Positions 30,477-43,379 of a stretch of 64,000 nucleotides of DNA are shown here, one piece after another. Position 1 is the stretch's first letter; every line of letters begins with the position of its first letter. A program made the position numbers and the translations under genes. The stretch is from Desmodesmus armatus (lineage: Eukaryota; Chlorophyta; Chlorophyceae; Sphaeropleales; Scenedesmaceae): contig VIIQ02000643.1 of the NCBI GenBank assembly GCA_007449985.2, forward strand, positions 62,001 to 126,000. The letters run 5' to 3'. The notes beneath the pieces are model-generated. The model was not told where the DNA came from, ran no database searches, and saw nothing but the letters and a program-made list of their open reading frames with translations.

Positions 30477-30637
30477 GTCCACACACCAGATTCCTGGGCT
30501 TCCTTCCCTTCCAACCTTCCAGCCGACCCCTGACGCACCCCACTTCCTGGGCTTCCTTCCCTTCCAACCTTCCAGCCGACCCCTATCGCACCCCACTTCC
30601 TAGGCTTCCTTCTCTTCCAACCTTTCCTGCCGGCCCC
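30477..30637. repeat. Pyrimidine-rich minisatellite, copy B
   Basis: Three ~54 bp units, the counterpart of 15,980-16,140. Confidence 0.75.
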
Positions 30638-30762
30638 TGACACACTGACTTCTTATGCGTCCTTCCTTTCTGATCCTTTCTGCCCACCCAAGACACACCC
30701 ACTTCCCATGCTTCCTGCTTTTCGGCCACTTCCCACCCACCCCCAACACAACCAACTGCCGG

Positions 30763-30872
30763 CCCTAATCCTAAATCCTAAACCTAAACCCCTAAGCCCC
30801 CTAAACCTAAACCCCTAAGCCCCCTAAACCTAAACCCCTAATCCCCCTAAACCCAAACTTCAAACCCTAAAC
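30763..30872. repeat. Degenerate interstitial telomere-like repeat, copy B
   Basis: Same CCCTAAACCTAAACCC words as 16,266-16,375; the following C-rich tract differs by a substitution. Confidence 0.65.
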
Positions 30873-31314
30873 CAGAGCCCCCCCCCTCCCCCCCCCCCGC
30901 CCCCCTATTCAAGAGGCACTGCGCTGAACAGACGTGTCCTGAGCTGCTTGCTGTGTTGTGCTTGCTGGACCAAAAGGTGCTGTGTAGGTGTTTGCATGCA
31001 GCACTGTTATCAAGGGCATGCAGGGACTTGGTGCACTGACGTCAAGGGTGCCATCCATGCGTGGGGGGGCACATGGTCCTGGCCACACAATACGACTCTA
31101 TTGTCCGTGATATTGATGAAACTACGTTAACAATGCGTCTTGCGCAACAGTATGCATGTTTCTTTGAATTGGGAAGCAAGGAAAGGAAGGAAGGGTCGGA
31201 AGGGTAGGAGGACAAGAAAACAGAAGTGTGGAAGCAGTTGAAAGCTGGCTATTCCCAGGAATTTATCCTTTCCTGGACTCTTCCTGAGAAACTCCGGCTG
31301 CCTAAAAATAGTAG

Positions 31315-31798
31315 AGCTGATACACCCTGTTCGTCTGAGGGGGGGGAGCGAGGAGCAGAAATGTGTTTTGCAGCAGCACAGGCGGGGGGGGGGGGGGGTA
31401 GCAACTAGCTGCTCCGCCAGAAACGGTGCTGGAGGGGGGGGGGGTGAGCGAGGAACAGCTTGGCTGGGGTCCAGGGGGGGGGGGCAAGCTGACAAGGTGA
31501 AGTACAAAATATTACCTAAAACAATGTACAGCTTTAGGTGGCGGGGATAGTCCTCCCTGGACGACGCTGGCACATTGCCAGGGTCTGGCTGTTCACCGAA
31601 GTGTTTCAAGATACTGGTGTGCCCTTGACGGGGAGGGGGGGGGTGACTCACTGTCCCTGGGGGGGGGGTGCGAGGGGCGGGTTCCATGCCAAGCCCAAGG
31701 GGCTACTCCCCAGGGAGCAACACAACATGAACGTAGGAGCTAAGCTCCCCCGGGGGAGCGGAAAATTTCCTGAGACAGACGAACAGGGTGTATCAGCT
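31315..31798. mobile_element. Inverted-repeat element with G tracts (family M), copy B
   Basis: Same 23 bp terminal inverted repeats as 16,818-17,301. The G runs differ in length from copy A at several places, which is the main divergence between the two blocks here. Confidence 0.65.
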
Positions 31799-32330
31799 TC
31801 AAAAAAGCTACCCTTGCGGATAGGTTTACGTAATTCTACAGCACCTGCTGCAAACCACCATCTGGACCCCATTCTGGGTCAGTCCTGCTACCAGAGAACC
31901 AGGCCGTTGGTGCTGCCCCTAGCCACTTACGTATTTTTACCAGACATAACAGCGGCTTCTTGCCGAGTATTGCCCCAGGGGTGCCTACAAGTTTGCACTT
32001 ATGCATCAGCAGATCCTGTGAGGTGTTTGGTTATAGGCACAAGACTGATCATATGGCCCATCCGCCGCTTGTGAGACCAGCCATATAGTGTAGTATTATG
32101 ATGGAAGCATTGCGGCTGCACCAGACAGCGATTTCGAAGCACAAAGTTCACTGACCAAAAACTCCATCAATCTGCTGTCATGGACCTGCGTTTAGAGTGC
32201 ACGAGTACACCTGACCTCATGCATGTGACCTTTATTTATGTCCAAAATGTTACGTTCAAAAGCAGCTGCCGTGCACTGTAGACGTGCAGCCAGAGAGTGA
32301 CCAAGAATTGGGTCACCCCCCAGATAGGGC

Positions 32331-32837
32331 CACTTTGAGATACTCCCCCTCCTGGAGGCTCACAACGCCCTGAGGGTTCTGCCGTTCATAAGCTCTGAAA
32401 ACACCCCAAGGCCCACCCCATAAGACACGCTGTGAAGAATGCTCCTAGCCCTCCCGAGTGCTAGAAATACTGCATGTCTCATTTTCAACTCATCCATGCA
32501 TCATGTATCTTAGGTGCCTTACCATTATGGTGATTACGCATGCACCCAAGGCAGTTTGGTTGCGCAATGGCACATTTCACACCACACGAACACCTCAACA
32601 TGCGTTAGTTTTGTCCTCTAGTTCTGCCTGCAGATCGTAAGCTTGGATGTGGATCTGCGTGAGACACAATGCAACGAGGCTTGGATTTAATGGTTCTTTG
32701 AACCCTCATCATTGATGGTCACATCTTTTCTCATAATCAGCCTGCCTTGGGGACCTTGGTACGGATCCCATTAAAGGCCACCTGTCTTTCTGGGGGGTCA
32801 CCAGATCTTAGCGACCACGGGCGCGTGAGCCCTGTGA
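32331..32837. other. ~500 bp present only in copy B
   Basis: It follows GATAGGGCC, where copy A goes straight into AT repeats. No gene was recognised. It contains ACCATTATGGTGATTACG, reminiscent of the ends of the TTAGGGTG repeats. Either copy A lost it through the AT tract or copy B gained it. Confidence 0.8.
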
Positions 32838-33258
32838 CTCAAGGTGTGCTATATATGTGTGTGCTATATTTACACAAGTGTATATACAAGAATATTTATG
32901 TGTATATATATACAATATTTATGTTATATATGTTATATATATATATGTTATATATATATATGTTATATTATATATGTTATATATGTTATATATATATATG
33001 TTATATATTTATGTTATATATGTTATATATATATATGTTATATTATATATGTTATATATGTTATATATATATATGTTATATATTTATGTTATATATATAT
33101 GTTATATATATATGTTATATATGTTATATATATATGTTATATATTTATGTTATATATGTTATATATATATATATAACATATATGTATATACTGCTATATA
33201 TACACATATATATACACATATACATTAATGCACATCTATATATACATATATATTGTAT
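32838..33258. repeat. Expanded TATATG/TTATATA microsatellite, copy B
   Basis: Over 350 bp of TGTTATATATATATA-type units, much longer than at 17,833-18,015. Frames through it on the plus strand encode only Tyr/Ile/Cys/Val repeats and are not genes. Confidence 0.9.
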
Positions 33259-34540
33259 CGAAACCTATAAGGTTGAGAGCCTAATGCGTTGCTATGGTCC
33301 CACCCCCACACATGACAGCATTCTTGGTCTGCACATCCGTTGGCAAGTGCGACGCACGCAGGCCTGGTGGGGCGTGTGCGAATGAAAGGACAACGCTTAA
33401 CAGCTTCAGCTTGTTGAATAACGTGCACGAGGCAGGAGCTGGGAATCCAGATTCCGCATCGCAAAATCCGGTTCCGTCACGACTACAAAACGTGTTTGTC
33501 GAAGCAGCTAGTAACCTGCGTGTTGTGTGCCAGGGCCTGTGTGCAATGCCGTCCAGTCCTTGTTGGTAACGGTATCCATGCAAATCACAAAAAACGTTCA
33601 ACGCAGCTGAGCCGCCGTATATGAAACATTACACTGTTTGATTGGCTTGCATGGCATGGATGCACCCATCGCCCTGAATTCATCTGAACGGTTACGAGGC
33701 GCACAGACAACCGTCATCCAACGTTGGATTGCGTGTGTCGGACTCCTGCTCAACAGTACAAAGCACGGTTTCCCGTGCTGCTGTGTGATCGAGAGTGCTC
33801 AATGCTGCCCCGCTGTGTTTATTTTAGCCTGACAAGGGGCAGCAGCTGAAGCTACAGGCACAGCAGCACTGCAACATCAACTGTGCCGCAGCTGCACATG
33901 AGCATGAGTACCTCAATCCGCATCCCCGAATTTGCGAGCTCAACTGTGTTGATTCCAGCCTGACACATGCTCCGTGGGCGGGAGCAGCTGGTAGCGCCTG
34001 CAGCTGCAGCAGTGCTGGGGCACCCCAGCAGCAGTATGTTAAAAGCAGTACCCCAGCAGCAGCACCCCAGCAGCAGCAAGTGTGCAGCAGCTGGACCATG
34101 GCATTGTACCACCTCCCTAGATCGTAGCCTCACCAAGTCCCAAGCCAGCTAGCTACGCCAAGTTGTTTGATTAGGTACCAAGTGAACCTCCGTGGTGGCA
34201 GTTTCCCTGCAAACGGCCATGCTGCACCCTAGTGATCACACATCGACTGCTACAGTGGTCCATGTCCAAACTGCGCCAGCGAGTGATGCGGCTGTACCAC
34301 CGTGCACTTTATGCATCTGGCAGCCGCAGAACTGCAGTAACGCCTCACCTGACCCCCCAAACAAATATTGGCAGGCTTCGATCCAGCTCTGACGCCACCT
34401 GGGCGTTGACCATTCTATACACACATGTGTGTATATAGCAGTGAGAAGCAGTAAGAAGCAGTTTAGCACAGCACTCACACGCCAGTTTTACACGGACACA
34501 CTCACTCACAACATTTACTGCTACTGCTGTCTGCTGCTGC

Positions 34541-34715
34541 TGTAGGAACAAGCGCATGAGGGTGCTGTTCTCGCAAGAGGAGGAGCAGGAAGAGGAGTAT
34601 GCTGCTGATGGTGCTGGTGGTGATGCTGATGCGGCATACAAGAACCAGATTGAGAACTACGCAGCAGCAGTGTCCCAGTGTCAGCACAGCAGCAGTGTCT
34701 TTGCTTATAAGATAT
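34541..34715 (+). CDS. Possible 3' terminal exon of an unknown gene, copy B
   Basis: Identical to 19,297-19,471: acceptor-like TGCTGTAG, acidic frame, TAA stop. Function unknown. Confidence 0.3.
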
Positions 34716-34803
34716 AATTATATATTCGGTGTCAGTCTGTTTTGAGTTCTGTTGTGTATCAAAAGAGTATTGAAGGTGTTTGAGGGACGGTGTGTGTAAG
34801 TCA

Positions 34804-37383
34804 TCTGTGCTGCTGTGAGGTTGAGTTCAAGGCAGGAGGCAGGGACGGTGTGGATGCTGTGGAATGGATATCAACGCAAGGTCTTAAAACAAACACATCA
34901 ATTAGTGGGAGGGGCAAGATTCGCATCTGTGTTTCCCCTGCATTCAGTGTGCTTAAGGCCGGGACTCTGCAGAAAACCCTGAGTCAGGGTTTGTGTGAGA
35001 CGGCAACAAGACATGAATGTTGAATCTTGAATCTTGTCACCTCAGCGTCCCAACATATGTGCCAGCTGTGACCTGGCAGCCTGCAACAGCAGCATGAATG
35101 TTATTTGCATGGTGTCCAAGACAGTCAGCATGCACCCTGTCAGCGACATGTGTGCAGCTGCACCTGCATGGCATGACTGCCACCAGGCTTGCGTACTGAT
35201 GCAGGCTGAGAAGTTTAGGTGGGCCTGACTTAGGGATTGCAGCAGGTCACACTGCACTGCATATTTTATACAGTAAGGGTGACCCCAGTTGATGTTGTGT
35301 GCACAGAATTCTAGGTGATCTGCAAACATGTCATGCTGGCGCCACTGTCAGGGTAGCGTTTTTTTGAAACCGGTACACCGTGTTTCCTTGTGTCACGGGT
35401 GGAGTTGCTCCCCCCCGGGAGGCCCTGCTTTTCAAGGCAAGTGCTACTTGCTCCCCCCCCCCTTTCAGCACGTTTTCCCTGCAAACTGGCCGGATTTCAG
35501 TTGTTCCCCCCCCCCCCCTGAGCTGCCTCCAGACTGATTTTGCTCCTTGCTCACCCCCCCTCAAAGAAACAGGGTGTACCGCCAAGTACCTGGTACCGCT
35601 TTCAAAAAACGCCACCCTCACGTGTTCACCCTCAGTTGTTGCTGTGGTAAGATGACTGGGTGGTTGGCCACCAACCCATGCTGCCATGCACAAGAACTGT
35701 CAAAGCAGCTGAGCAGGATTTGCTGCTCACGACCTGACGACATTCACACTGTCGTGAATTGCATCAACCGACGTCAAAGAGCATGCAGCTACCGTGGCTG
35801 CTGTATATATGTTGAATACGCATGCAACTACTGCAGCCAAGCAACCTTAGCAGCCCACCAGCATGGGCCACGGCAGGCACCTGCCATCGACGGCGATGGG
35901 CTGCTGTCACCCGGCGTCAACGTGCCTGATCGCGAGCAAAAGGGTGTCAAACATCAGAAATTGTAAAAGAAGAAGTATTGTTGCCCGAAGGCGAGAGAGA
36001 TGTAGACCGTAGACCTGCTGCTCTGCTGTAGTAAACCACCGGACCCACGCTGCAAGCTGCAAAGTGCGAGAAAGCTGTCGAAAGTGCAAATGAATGCATA
36101 TGCATGGGGCCGCCACCCGTATGAAGTGCTTGACGCCGCAATGCTTCTGTCTCCACGTCCAAGACCATCCATCTATCTGGGCACAACCTCAGTATTACCT
36201 GCAACAGCACATGGTGAACTGTGCATCACTACAGCCCATCTGGCTTGACAGCCAAGCAACCTTAGCAGCTTGTGCCACGGCACCGGCGATCGGCGGAAGT
36301 CCACCTGTCCCCCGGCGCCAACCTGGCCTTTTCGCAGGCAAACTGGCATGTTATGCTGCTGGCTGTTATGCTGCTGGCTGTTATGCTGCGATGTTTACTG
36401 GTGTGCACCGTTGGCCCTGCCGAGGCCGGAAAAATAAAACCATGTTCTGTCCTATTGCACAAGACGTGAAAGTTAAATCTTGCAATCACAGTTCGTGGGA
36501 GGGGCAAGATTCGAATGTATGTTTTCCCTGCATTTGGACCCAGGTCCCAGGTGCAGTCGGCTTCCTGAAGCCATCACCTAGTGGGTCTAAGGCCAGGACT
36601 CCGCCTTCAGGGTTCAAACGGCAACAAGACATCAACGTTAAACCTTGTCACCTCTGCGACCCAACATCTGTGCCAGCCGTGATCTGGCAGCCGCAGCACG
36701 ACTGCCACCAACCTTGTGTGCTGATGCCATCCTAGTAGGCTGAGTAGTTTGGGTAGGCCTAAGAGACGAATTGCAGCGGGGCTCACTGCCCTGCATACAC
36801 TACTCAATAAGGGTGATCAGCTGCAGCACCCCAGTTGTTGCTTTGTGTACAGAGATGTCCAGGTCATCTGCGAACATATGGCGTGCACAAGGTCTAGCAG
36901 GTGGTCACCTTCAGTTGCTGCTGTGGTGTACAAGGATGACTAGATTATCTGCAAACATGCCATGCTGGCGTGCACAAGGACTGTCAACGCAGCTGAACAG
37001 GATTTGCTGCTGACGACCTTGACGGTCAGGTGACCCCGGTGTTCCGAGCTGCATCAACCGACGTCGACGTCCACAGTCTGCAGCTTCCGGTGCTGTCCGC
37101 TGACGTATGTTTATATGATTGATTTTACATCGCTACAGCTGAAGTTGGCTTAGCAGCCAAGCAACCTTAGCAGCATGCGCCATGGCACCGGCGATCGACG
37201 GATGTGCTGCTGTCGCACGGCGTCAATGTGGACTTTTCGCGACCAGTCGGGTATCAAACAGTAGCTTGCATTCTGATGTATTCAAATGTGTGCCCCACAG
37301 GCCCAGGCAAGGCAGGGATAGGCCGGGGGCTACAGGTCACGCTTTCAGAATAAAAAGCTAATTCTTTTCCTATTGCACAAGAC
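34804..37383. repeat. Diverged tandem units (~0.7-1 kb), copy B
   Basis: Counterpart of 19,560-22,140 with the same block order and the same embedded C-tract element. Confidence 0.6.
35351..35617. mobile_element. Inverted-repeat element with C tracts (family M), copy B
   Basis: Same ends and flanking TCA as 20,107-20,374; differs by C-run lengths. Confidence 0.7.
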
Positions 37384-37482
37384 GTAAAAGTTGAATCTTG
37401 CAACGACAGCACTGCCTTTGTTTGAACCAAGAGCGACCCATTACATAACTCGTCTTATCCGCTGCGTTTTTCCGAAATCAGG

Positions 37483-39491
37483 GTGCGTACCACGCACGTG
37501 TGTCTCGAAGGGAGGGTATTGTGGTTGGGTATGGTTGCTGCCCCCCTGCAGAACTGCACAGCCAACAAGGGGTGGGCAGGGAGATCCCAATGGGGTGCGC
37601 TTCACGCACCCCCCTTCCCCCTGCTTTCACCATTCAACCTAGGTGACCCAGTGCAGCCGTGCTTTCAAACTGCTTAGCAGTACCACACAGCCCAGGGGGG
37701 TAGCAGGGGGACCCCAGTGGGGTGCGCTTTGCACACCCCCCTTCCCCCTGCTTTCACCACTCAACCTAGGTGACCCAGTGCAGCCGTGCTTTCAAACTGC
37801 TTAGCAGTACCGCACAGCCCAGGCGGGTAGCAGGGGGACCCCAGTGGGGTGCGCCTTGCGCACCCCCCTTCCACCTGCTTTCACCATCCAGCCTTGGTGA
37901 CCCAGTGCAGACATGCTTTCAAACTGCTTAGCAGTACTGCACAGCCCAGGGGGTAGCAGGGGGATCCCATGTTGCCTAATTTTGTTGGCCACGGGTGTCC
38001 ATTCAACACTGCAAGCAAGGTTGACAGGCCAGTTTGACAGGTTTTGGGAGGCTTTCCTTTTCCATCATGGGGAGTGGCATGCTACATGGGGAGCGGCCTG
38101 GTGCCCTGAGGTGACAGCACAGGCCGGGCACGTTTACCTATTGGGCTGAGATTCCACAGGAAGCTTGCAGCAGCAGTGTCAAGCTTCGCATGCTTGACAC
38201 GTGGCAATGTCACTGCTTTAATCAACGTCGTGGTTGAGCTTGTGCAGCACTCCCAATGTTATGTTGATGCATCGGATGCTGTTTTTTTCATGCTACAGGG
38301 CCCCCAAACACCGCGGCTTTTGGTTGACCGGGCTGTTTCGTCGTTACGGACGATGCCCAGGCCTTCCTGACCCCATCCGGCATTACGAGGTCGGCAACCA
38401 AACTTTGATTGATGCATTACAAAGGCCAAGGCTCACGTTTTCGATGTAACGTTATTCCTTGTGCCCTGACGACGGGTTTAGCAGGGGGAAATCAAGGTGC
38501 GGTAGCACGCACGTGTGTCTCGAAGGGAGGGTGTTGTGCTTGGGTGTGGTTGCTGCCACCACCTGCAGAACTGCACAGCCAACAAGGGGTGGGCAGGGGG
38601 ACCCCAGTGGGGTGCGCTTCACGCACCCCCCTTCCCCCTGCTTTCACCACTCAACGTAGGTGACCCAGTGCAGCCGTGCTTTCCAACTGCTTAGCAGTAC
38701 TGCACAGCCCAAGGGGGTAGCAGGGGGACGCCAGTGGGGTGCGCTTTGCGCACCCCCTTCCCCCTGCTTTCACCACTCAATTTAGGTGACCCAGTGCAGC
38801 AGTACGTTCAGTTGCTTAGCAGTACCGCACAGCTCAGGGGCGTAGCAGGGGGACCCCAGTGGGGCGCGCCTCGCGCACCCCCCTTCCCCCTAGGCCTGCT
38901 TTCACCACTCAACATTGGTGGCCAGTGCAGCCGTGCTTTCACACTCCTTAGCAGTACTGCAAAGCCCAGGGGGTTAGCAGGGGGATTCCAAGGGGACTAT
39001 TGTTGTTGGCCAAGGGTGTCCTGTTTTAACACTGCAAGCAATGCTGACAGGCCAGTTTGACGGGTTTTGGGGGCTGTCCTTTTCTACATGGGGAGCGGCC
39101 TGGTGCCATGAGGTGACAGCACAGGCCGTGCAGGTTTTTTGTTGGGTCGAGATTCCACAAGAAGCTTTCAGCAGCAGTGTCAAGCTTCGCATGCTTGACA
39201 CGTGGCACAATGTCACTGCTTTGGTCAAGGTCGGGGATGAGCTTGTGCAGCACTCCCAAAATTATGTTGATGCATCGGATGCTGTTTTTTCATGCCACAG
39301 GGCCCCCAAACACCGCGGCTTTTGGTTGACCGGGCTGTTTCGTCGTGACGGGTGACTCCCAGGCCTACGTGACCCATCCGGCATTACGAGGTTGGCCACC
39401 GAACTTTTCATGATTCATTACAACGGCCAAGGCTCACGTTTCTGCTATGTAACGTTATTCCTTGTGCCCCGACACGGGTTTAGCAGGGGGA
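37483..39491. repeat. Two ~1.0 kb tandem units with nested minisatellite, copy B
   Basis: Counterpart of 22,240-24,248. Confidence 0.75.
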
Positions 39492-39571
39492 CAGGCTCTC
39501 CGGAGAACGCTTCGCGTTTCTCCTTCGAGAACAGGCTCTCCGGGGAACGCTTCGCGTTACTCCTTCGAGAA
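39492..39571. repeat. Two 40 bp hairpin repeats, copy B
   Basis: Counterpart of 24,249-24,328. Confidence 0.7.
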
Positions 39572-39925
39572 AATGAAAACTGTGTTGAAAGGCGACGGAT
39601 GAAAATTATACACGGATGAGAGTTATGCGTGGTGCTGGTTGATTGATGACGGAGCGGGGTTATGTAAGGGCATCGTGCGGTGTTGATTTGGAACCTTGGT
39701 TGGATAACCTCTGCAGAATTGATTGGAGAGTTTGAATCGTGAATGGAGACCACTGGGAGTGGTGCTGACGGACTTGAGTTATATATGACGGATGCTGGGA
39801 TATATATACATCAGTGGTGGCGTATACATCAAATGCGCAAATAGGGACTTGCCAGCCACATGTCGTGCAATGTTTTATCAATCTGTTCAACACAATGGTT
39901 GTACTTGGCAGCCTCTGGAATCTTG

Positions 39926-42692
39926 CTAGTATGGTTCAGTCGGCATCTTCCCTGCAAACCCGCAGGATGTTCCAGTGGCGGCCACAGCCCACACCTTCTT
40001 CTTGTAGTGCCAGCTGCTAAGCATGGTGCGCAACCACACCACATCCAGACTTAACATCATATCGGCTGTCAGGTACACCTGCAGGTCTATCGCTGTGAGC
40101 TGCTCCAGCCGCCTCATGTCTGATGCGGGGAAGGCAAATGTATGGCGTGGAAAGGAGTGCCACACCTCATACTCTCGCTGGTGCTGCTTGTTCTTAAAAT
40201 GCACCATGACCAGGTGTGCTCCATGCTTGTCATGCTGCCCTGTCAACTCAAATTGAGGTTGCCCTGTAACAGCCCACACCCTGTGCTTGCCTAACACCCC
40301 AAGGAGCGTCGTCTGGCGCTCGTGCCATGTTGTGTTGACCAGCATCAGGGCAGCCTGCTGCTCAAGCTCAACTGCAGTCATATTGGCAGTCACGGCTGTT
40401 GTGGCACTGCTTGTCGCACTGCCACTACTCACAATGGACACGGTGTCCATTCTTTGCAGGCGATCTTTGCCTGTTTGGCTCTGGAATGACCCATGCATGT
40501 ACTCGACGGACTGAAGCTTACTGTTGTGCCGCACAGCATAGTCAGCGGCCTTGACTTGCATGCTGCCCTTTGCATGCTGGGCAGCCATGAAGCTATGGCC
40601 GTGCGGTCCAACACGCTCCTGAATGCTGCTGCTGCTGGTGCTGTGCTTTGCAGTGCGGGTCATGAGAACATGCTGCACGGCAGCTTTGGCACCCGTGCTG
40701 CTGTCCCCAACTGTAATCTGTCCCGTTTTAACCAAATCCTCAGACACCTCACGGACACGGGCTTGTGGCTGACTGCTAAAGTTTCGGGCAGGCCAACCCA
40801 GCAAAGTTGTGACAACCAGGTCAATGTCGGTAGTTCTGCCCAGAGTCATGACAATGTCAAAGCTGAGCAGTGAGTCTAGGGCACCATTCAGCTGCTGCTT
40901 GCTCATGTTGGATGCACTACGGCACAGGCTCTCACGGCCCAGTAGGGTGCGTGTGGCATAATTGCCCACCAGTGCTGGTGCAAGAGTCTCCCACCATGTG
41001 AGGTTCCAGGCCGGTGGCTGCCAACTGCTGATGTTGTGCTTGGTGGACAGCTGCCTGATGTAGCGGTACTTGGCTTCCGCCATAATGCTGATGGCATGTG
41101 GCACAGGCTCGCGCATAATCACAGTGTTCAGAAATTCACTGCAAACCTGGCAGCCAGCAGGAGGACCAACAGCAGCAGCAGGTCAAAAGGGGTGCAGCAT
41201 GCTGTTTCTCGTGGGAACAAAGTCCCAATAATAAGGAAAGAGCGGCATTGGTCCTCCACATGGGCTGGCCACCATGGCAAGTGTGCCTGACACTACTCAC
41301 CCATGCATACTGGCGCTGGCCAAAATATAGGGCTATGTAATGCAATTATTGCCAAAGGTGCACTGCTGTGCAGCCCCAACTGCTGCATGTGCATGCCGTT
41401 TTCCTACAACTACATTTGTGATGAGCCAAAGACAAAGACCTCACACTCACATGTGCCATGCCTGCTTCTTTTGTCAGTGTTCGTTCATTGGCCAAGAAGG
41501 TGGTCCACGATCTTTTGGCGTCAGCTGCACGGGCCTGGCAGTCGTACTGCCTGCCGTTGGGAACATATGGGCATGCGTACATCAGCCACATGTCCATCCT
41601 GGGTTCTCTGCTGAACTGCTTCTTCAACGAAGAATTCTGGTAACTGTCAAGTGAAGCAGACTCTGTGTCAACAGTGCCAATTGCAGGATTCATCGTTATG
41701 CCCTGTGGTGACACATGGTGCCCTACCATCCACAGCGGGCCATCCAGCCTGCGTGAACCAGCACATTGGATCAGAGCACATGTGGACGGAGACAATGGGT
41801 GAGCTGGCTGTTGGCAGAGCGCGATGCCCTGAACCCCATCAAAGCTGTCAAATGAGCAGCATTCAGTTGTGCTGCATTTCCTGATGAGGTGACAGCAATC
41901 ATGCAAGCAACGCAATTTCGAGTGCCACTGGAAGCTTGCACTGTCACTGACGTCATGGTGATGGTGTATGGAAGAAGACTCACTTGTCATTGAGCACACA
42001 ATTTTTGTCCTGGCTCAGGTGTGGATTGCTACAACGGTTACTGGCTGCCAGTTGGCACATGGTAGTCCCACCACACTTACTGATGTGGTGCAGGCTGACT
42101 GTGCGGCCTTTGGCTCTGTCAACATGGCCCATGTACAGCCTGCACATACAACAACACTGCAACAGTTCAAGTTTAACCAACACCCACCGATGACGAGCCT
42201 TCCATGGCATGCCATTGCAAAAACCAAGGAAGGTCATGCCCCCACTGCAAGCACTTGCCTGAACATGGTTGAGAGGGCTGTGCTGGGCATGTGTGTTGTT
42301 TCCCAAACAAACTGTGTCGAACGCTGGAGCAGCCACACCGCTGCTATGTAGCTCCGCCTGACCACTGGATGATGGATGTCATCGCTTGCGTCGTGCATGA
42401 TCTGACTGACCGTATCGCTCAGCAACCCTAGCACTTCTGTTGCCTCAAAGTAATCTATACAATGGTCACAGTTCGTTCGCAAGACCAGCTGTAGGTGGTT
42501 TGAGTACAGACCCAAAAGCGGGATGTCGGCTTGCGTGGATCTGAACTGCAGCCATCGGCAGGAGGTGCGAATGTACTCCTGCAGCTGCCTGTCCTGGACG
42601 GGCCGCCCGGCAATGCTAGGCACATCGTCGAATCGCAAGCCATCAGCATAAACGAAAAAAAGGAAAATCAGAAACAAGGACTTGACGTACAT
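39926..42692 (-). CDS. Secreted/Golgi sulfotransferase, four exons, intact
   Basis: A model with exons 42,259-42,692, 41,984-42,139, 41,451-41,880 and 39,926-41,146 keeps frame throughout and gives 746 residues. The start at 42,690-42,692 yields a signal peptide or anchor (MYVKSLFLIFLFFVYADG). Exon 2 carries LHHISKCGGTTMCQLA, the 5'-phosphosulfate-binding loop of PAPS-dependent sulfotransferases. Exon 3 has TTFLANERTLT, and exon 4 opens with EFLNTVIMREPVPHAIS, the 3'-phosphate-binding part, then NYATRTLLG. The order matches Golgi carbohydrate sulfotransferases (Sulfotransfer_2-like), so sulfation of an extracellular glycan is likely. A Ser/Thr/Gln-rich insertion precedes the last conserved block. 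Intron 1 (42,140-42,258) is GC-AG; introns 2 and 3 use GTGAGT. A truncated copy lies at 24,683-25,797. Confidence 0.8.
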
Positions 42693-42939
42693 TACTATCG
42701 TAGGACAGTCTGGCTCCAACAATCAACGGTGCATGTGAAGAGGGAAGCACCACGGTTGGGAGAAAAAGCTGTGAGCGGTCGTAAAGCTATCTCAGTATGT
42801 GTCTATGTTGCCCGCCTTGTTATACAGAGGCATATGTAACTGAACCCTTGAACGCCGGTCGTATACCGCCACTAGCGCAATTCACATAGTGAGTATAAAC
42901 AGCCCTTGGACACCGCAGGGATGTTGCATGTGTCGTAGA

Positions 42940-42966
42940 GGTCCACCACAAACCTTGTGGTGGACC
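42940..42966. repeat. Back-to-back inverted ends of the GGTCCACCACAAA element
   Basis: GGTCCACCACAA, three bases, then TTGTGGTGGACC: two terminal repeats joined with almost no interior. It looks like an element whose inside has been deleted, leaving a perfect 12 bp hairpin. Confidence 0.65.
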
Positions 42967-43379
42967 CACGGCAGGTCTTCGTGCTCGGTCCCTTTTCGAA
43001 AACGTCGGCCCCGTGAGTCTCTACATGTCTCTCATGGGTCCGTTGCCCAGCCCAGCTGGGGTGGTCGTCAGATTTGTGTCCCAGTCAGACGGCCGATTGG
43101 CCTGCACCTCTGTGCACGTTTCACTGGCAGGTCAAGGGTTCAAAGGTGACAAGGTGGGGGGGGTGCTCACCGGCTGGCCACACATACAAGAACAGAGAGA
43201 CCCGACTGTGGCCAGCTTGAGGCAGGCCCTTACACCAATGATAGCCGCCTAAAATCCCTAAAGGAGGTGCCCTGACCAAAATAAGCATGGGGGTTGAACC
43301 CACACACCTCCTCAGTGTACTACGGCACGCAGCTGCACAAACCCGACCATCAGAAACCAGCCTGCCCTTCAAAGGGGTT

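Larger units (their letters stand above)
28118..41040. repeat. Direct tandem segmental duplication, copy B
   Basis: This is the second copy of 13,621-25,797 in the same orientation, 12,923 bp against 12,177. The length difference is nearly all at the AT array (32,331-33,240). On the right it runs without a break into the intact sulfotransferase gene, so this side is the ancestral context. Confidence 0.95.

Noticed and set aside
32747..33385. 212-codon plus-strand frame rich in Tyr, Ile and Cys
   Set aside because: Runs through the TATATG array; not protein-like and absent in copy A.
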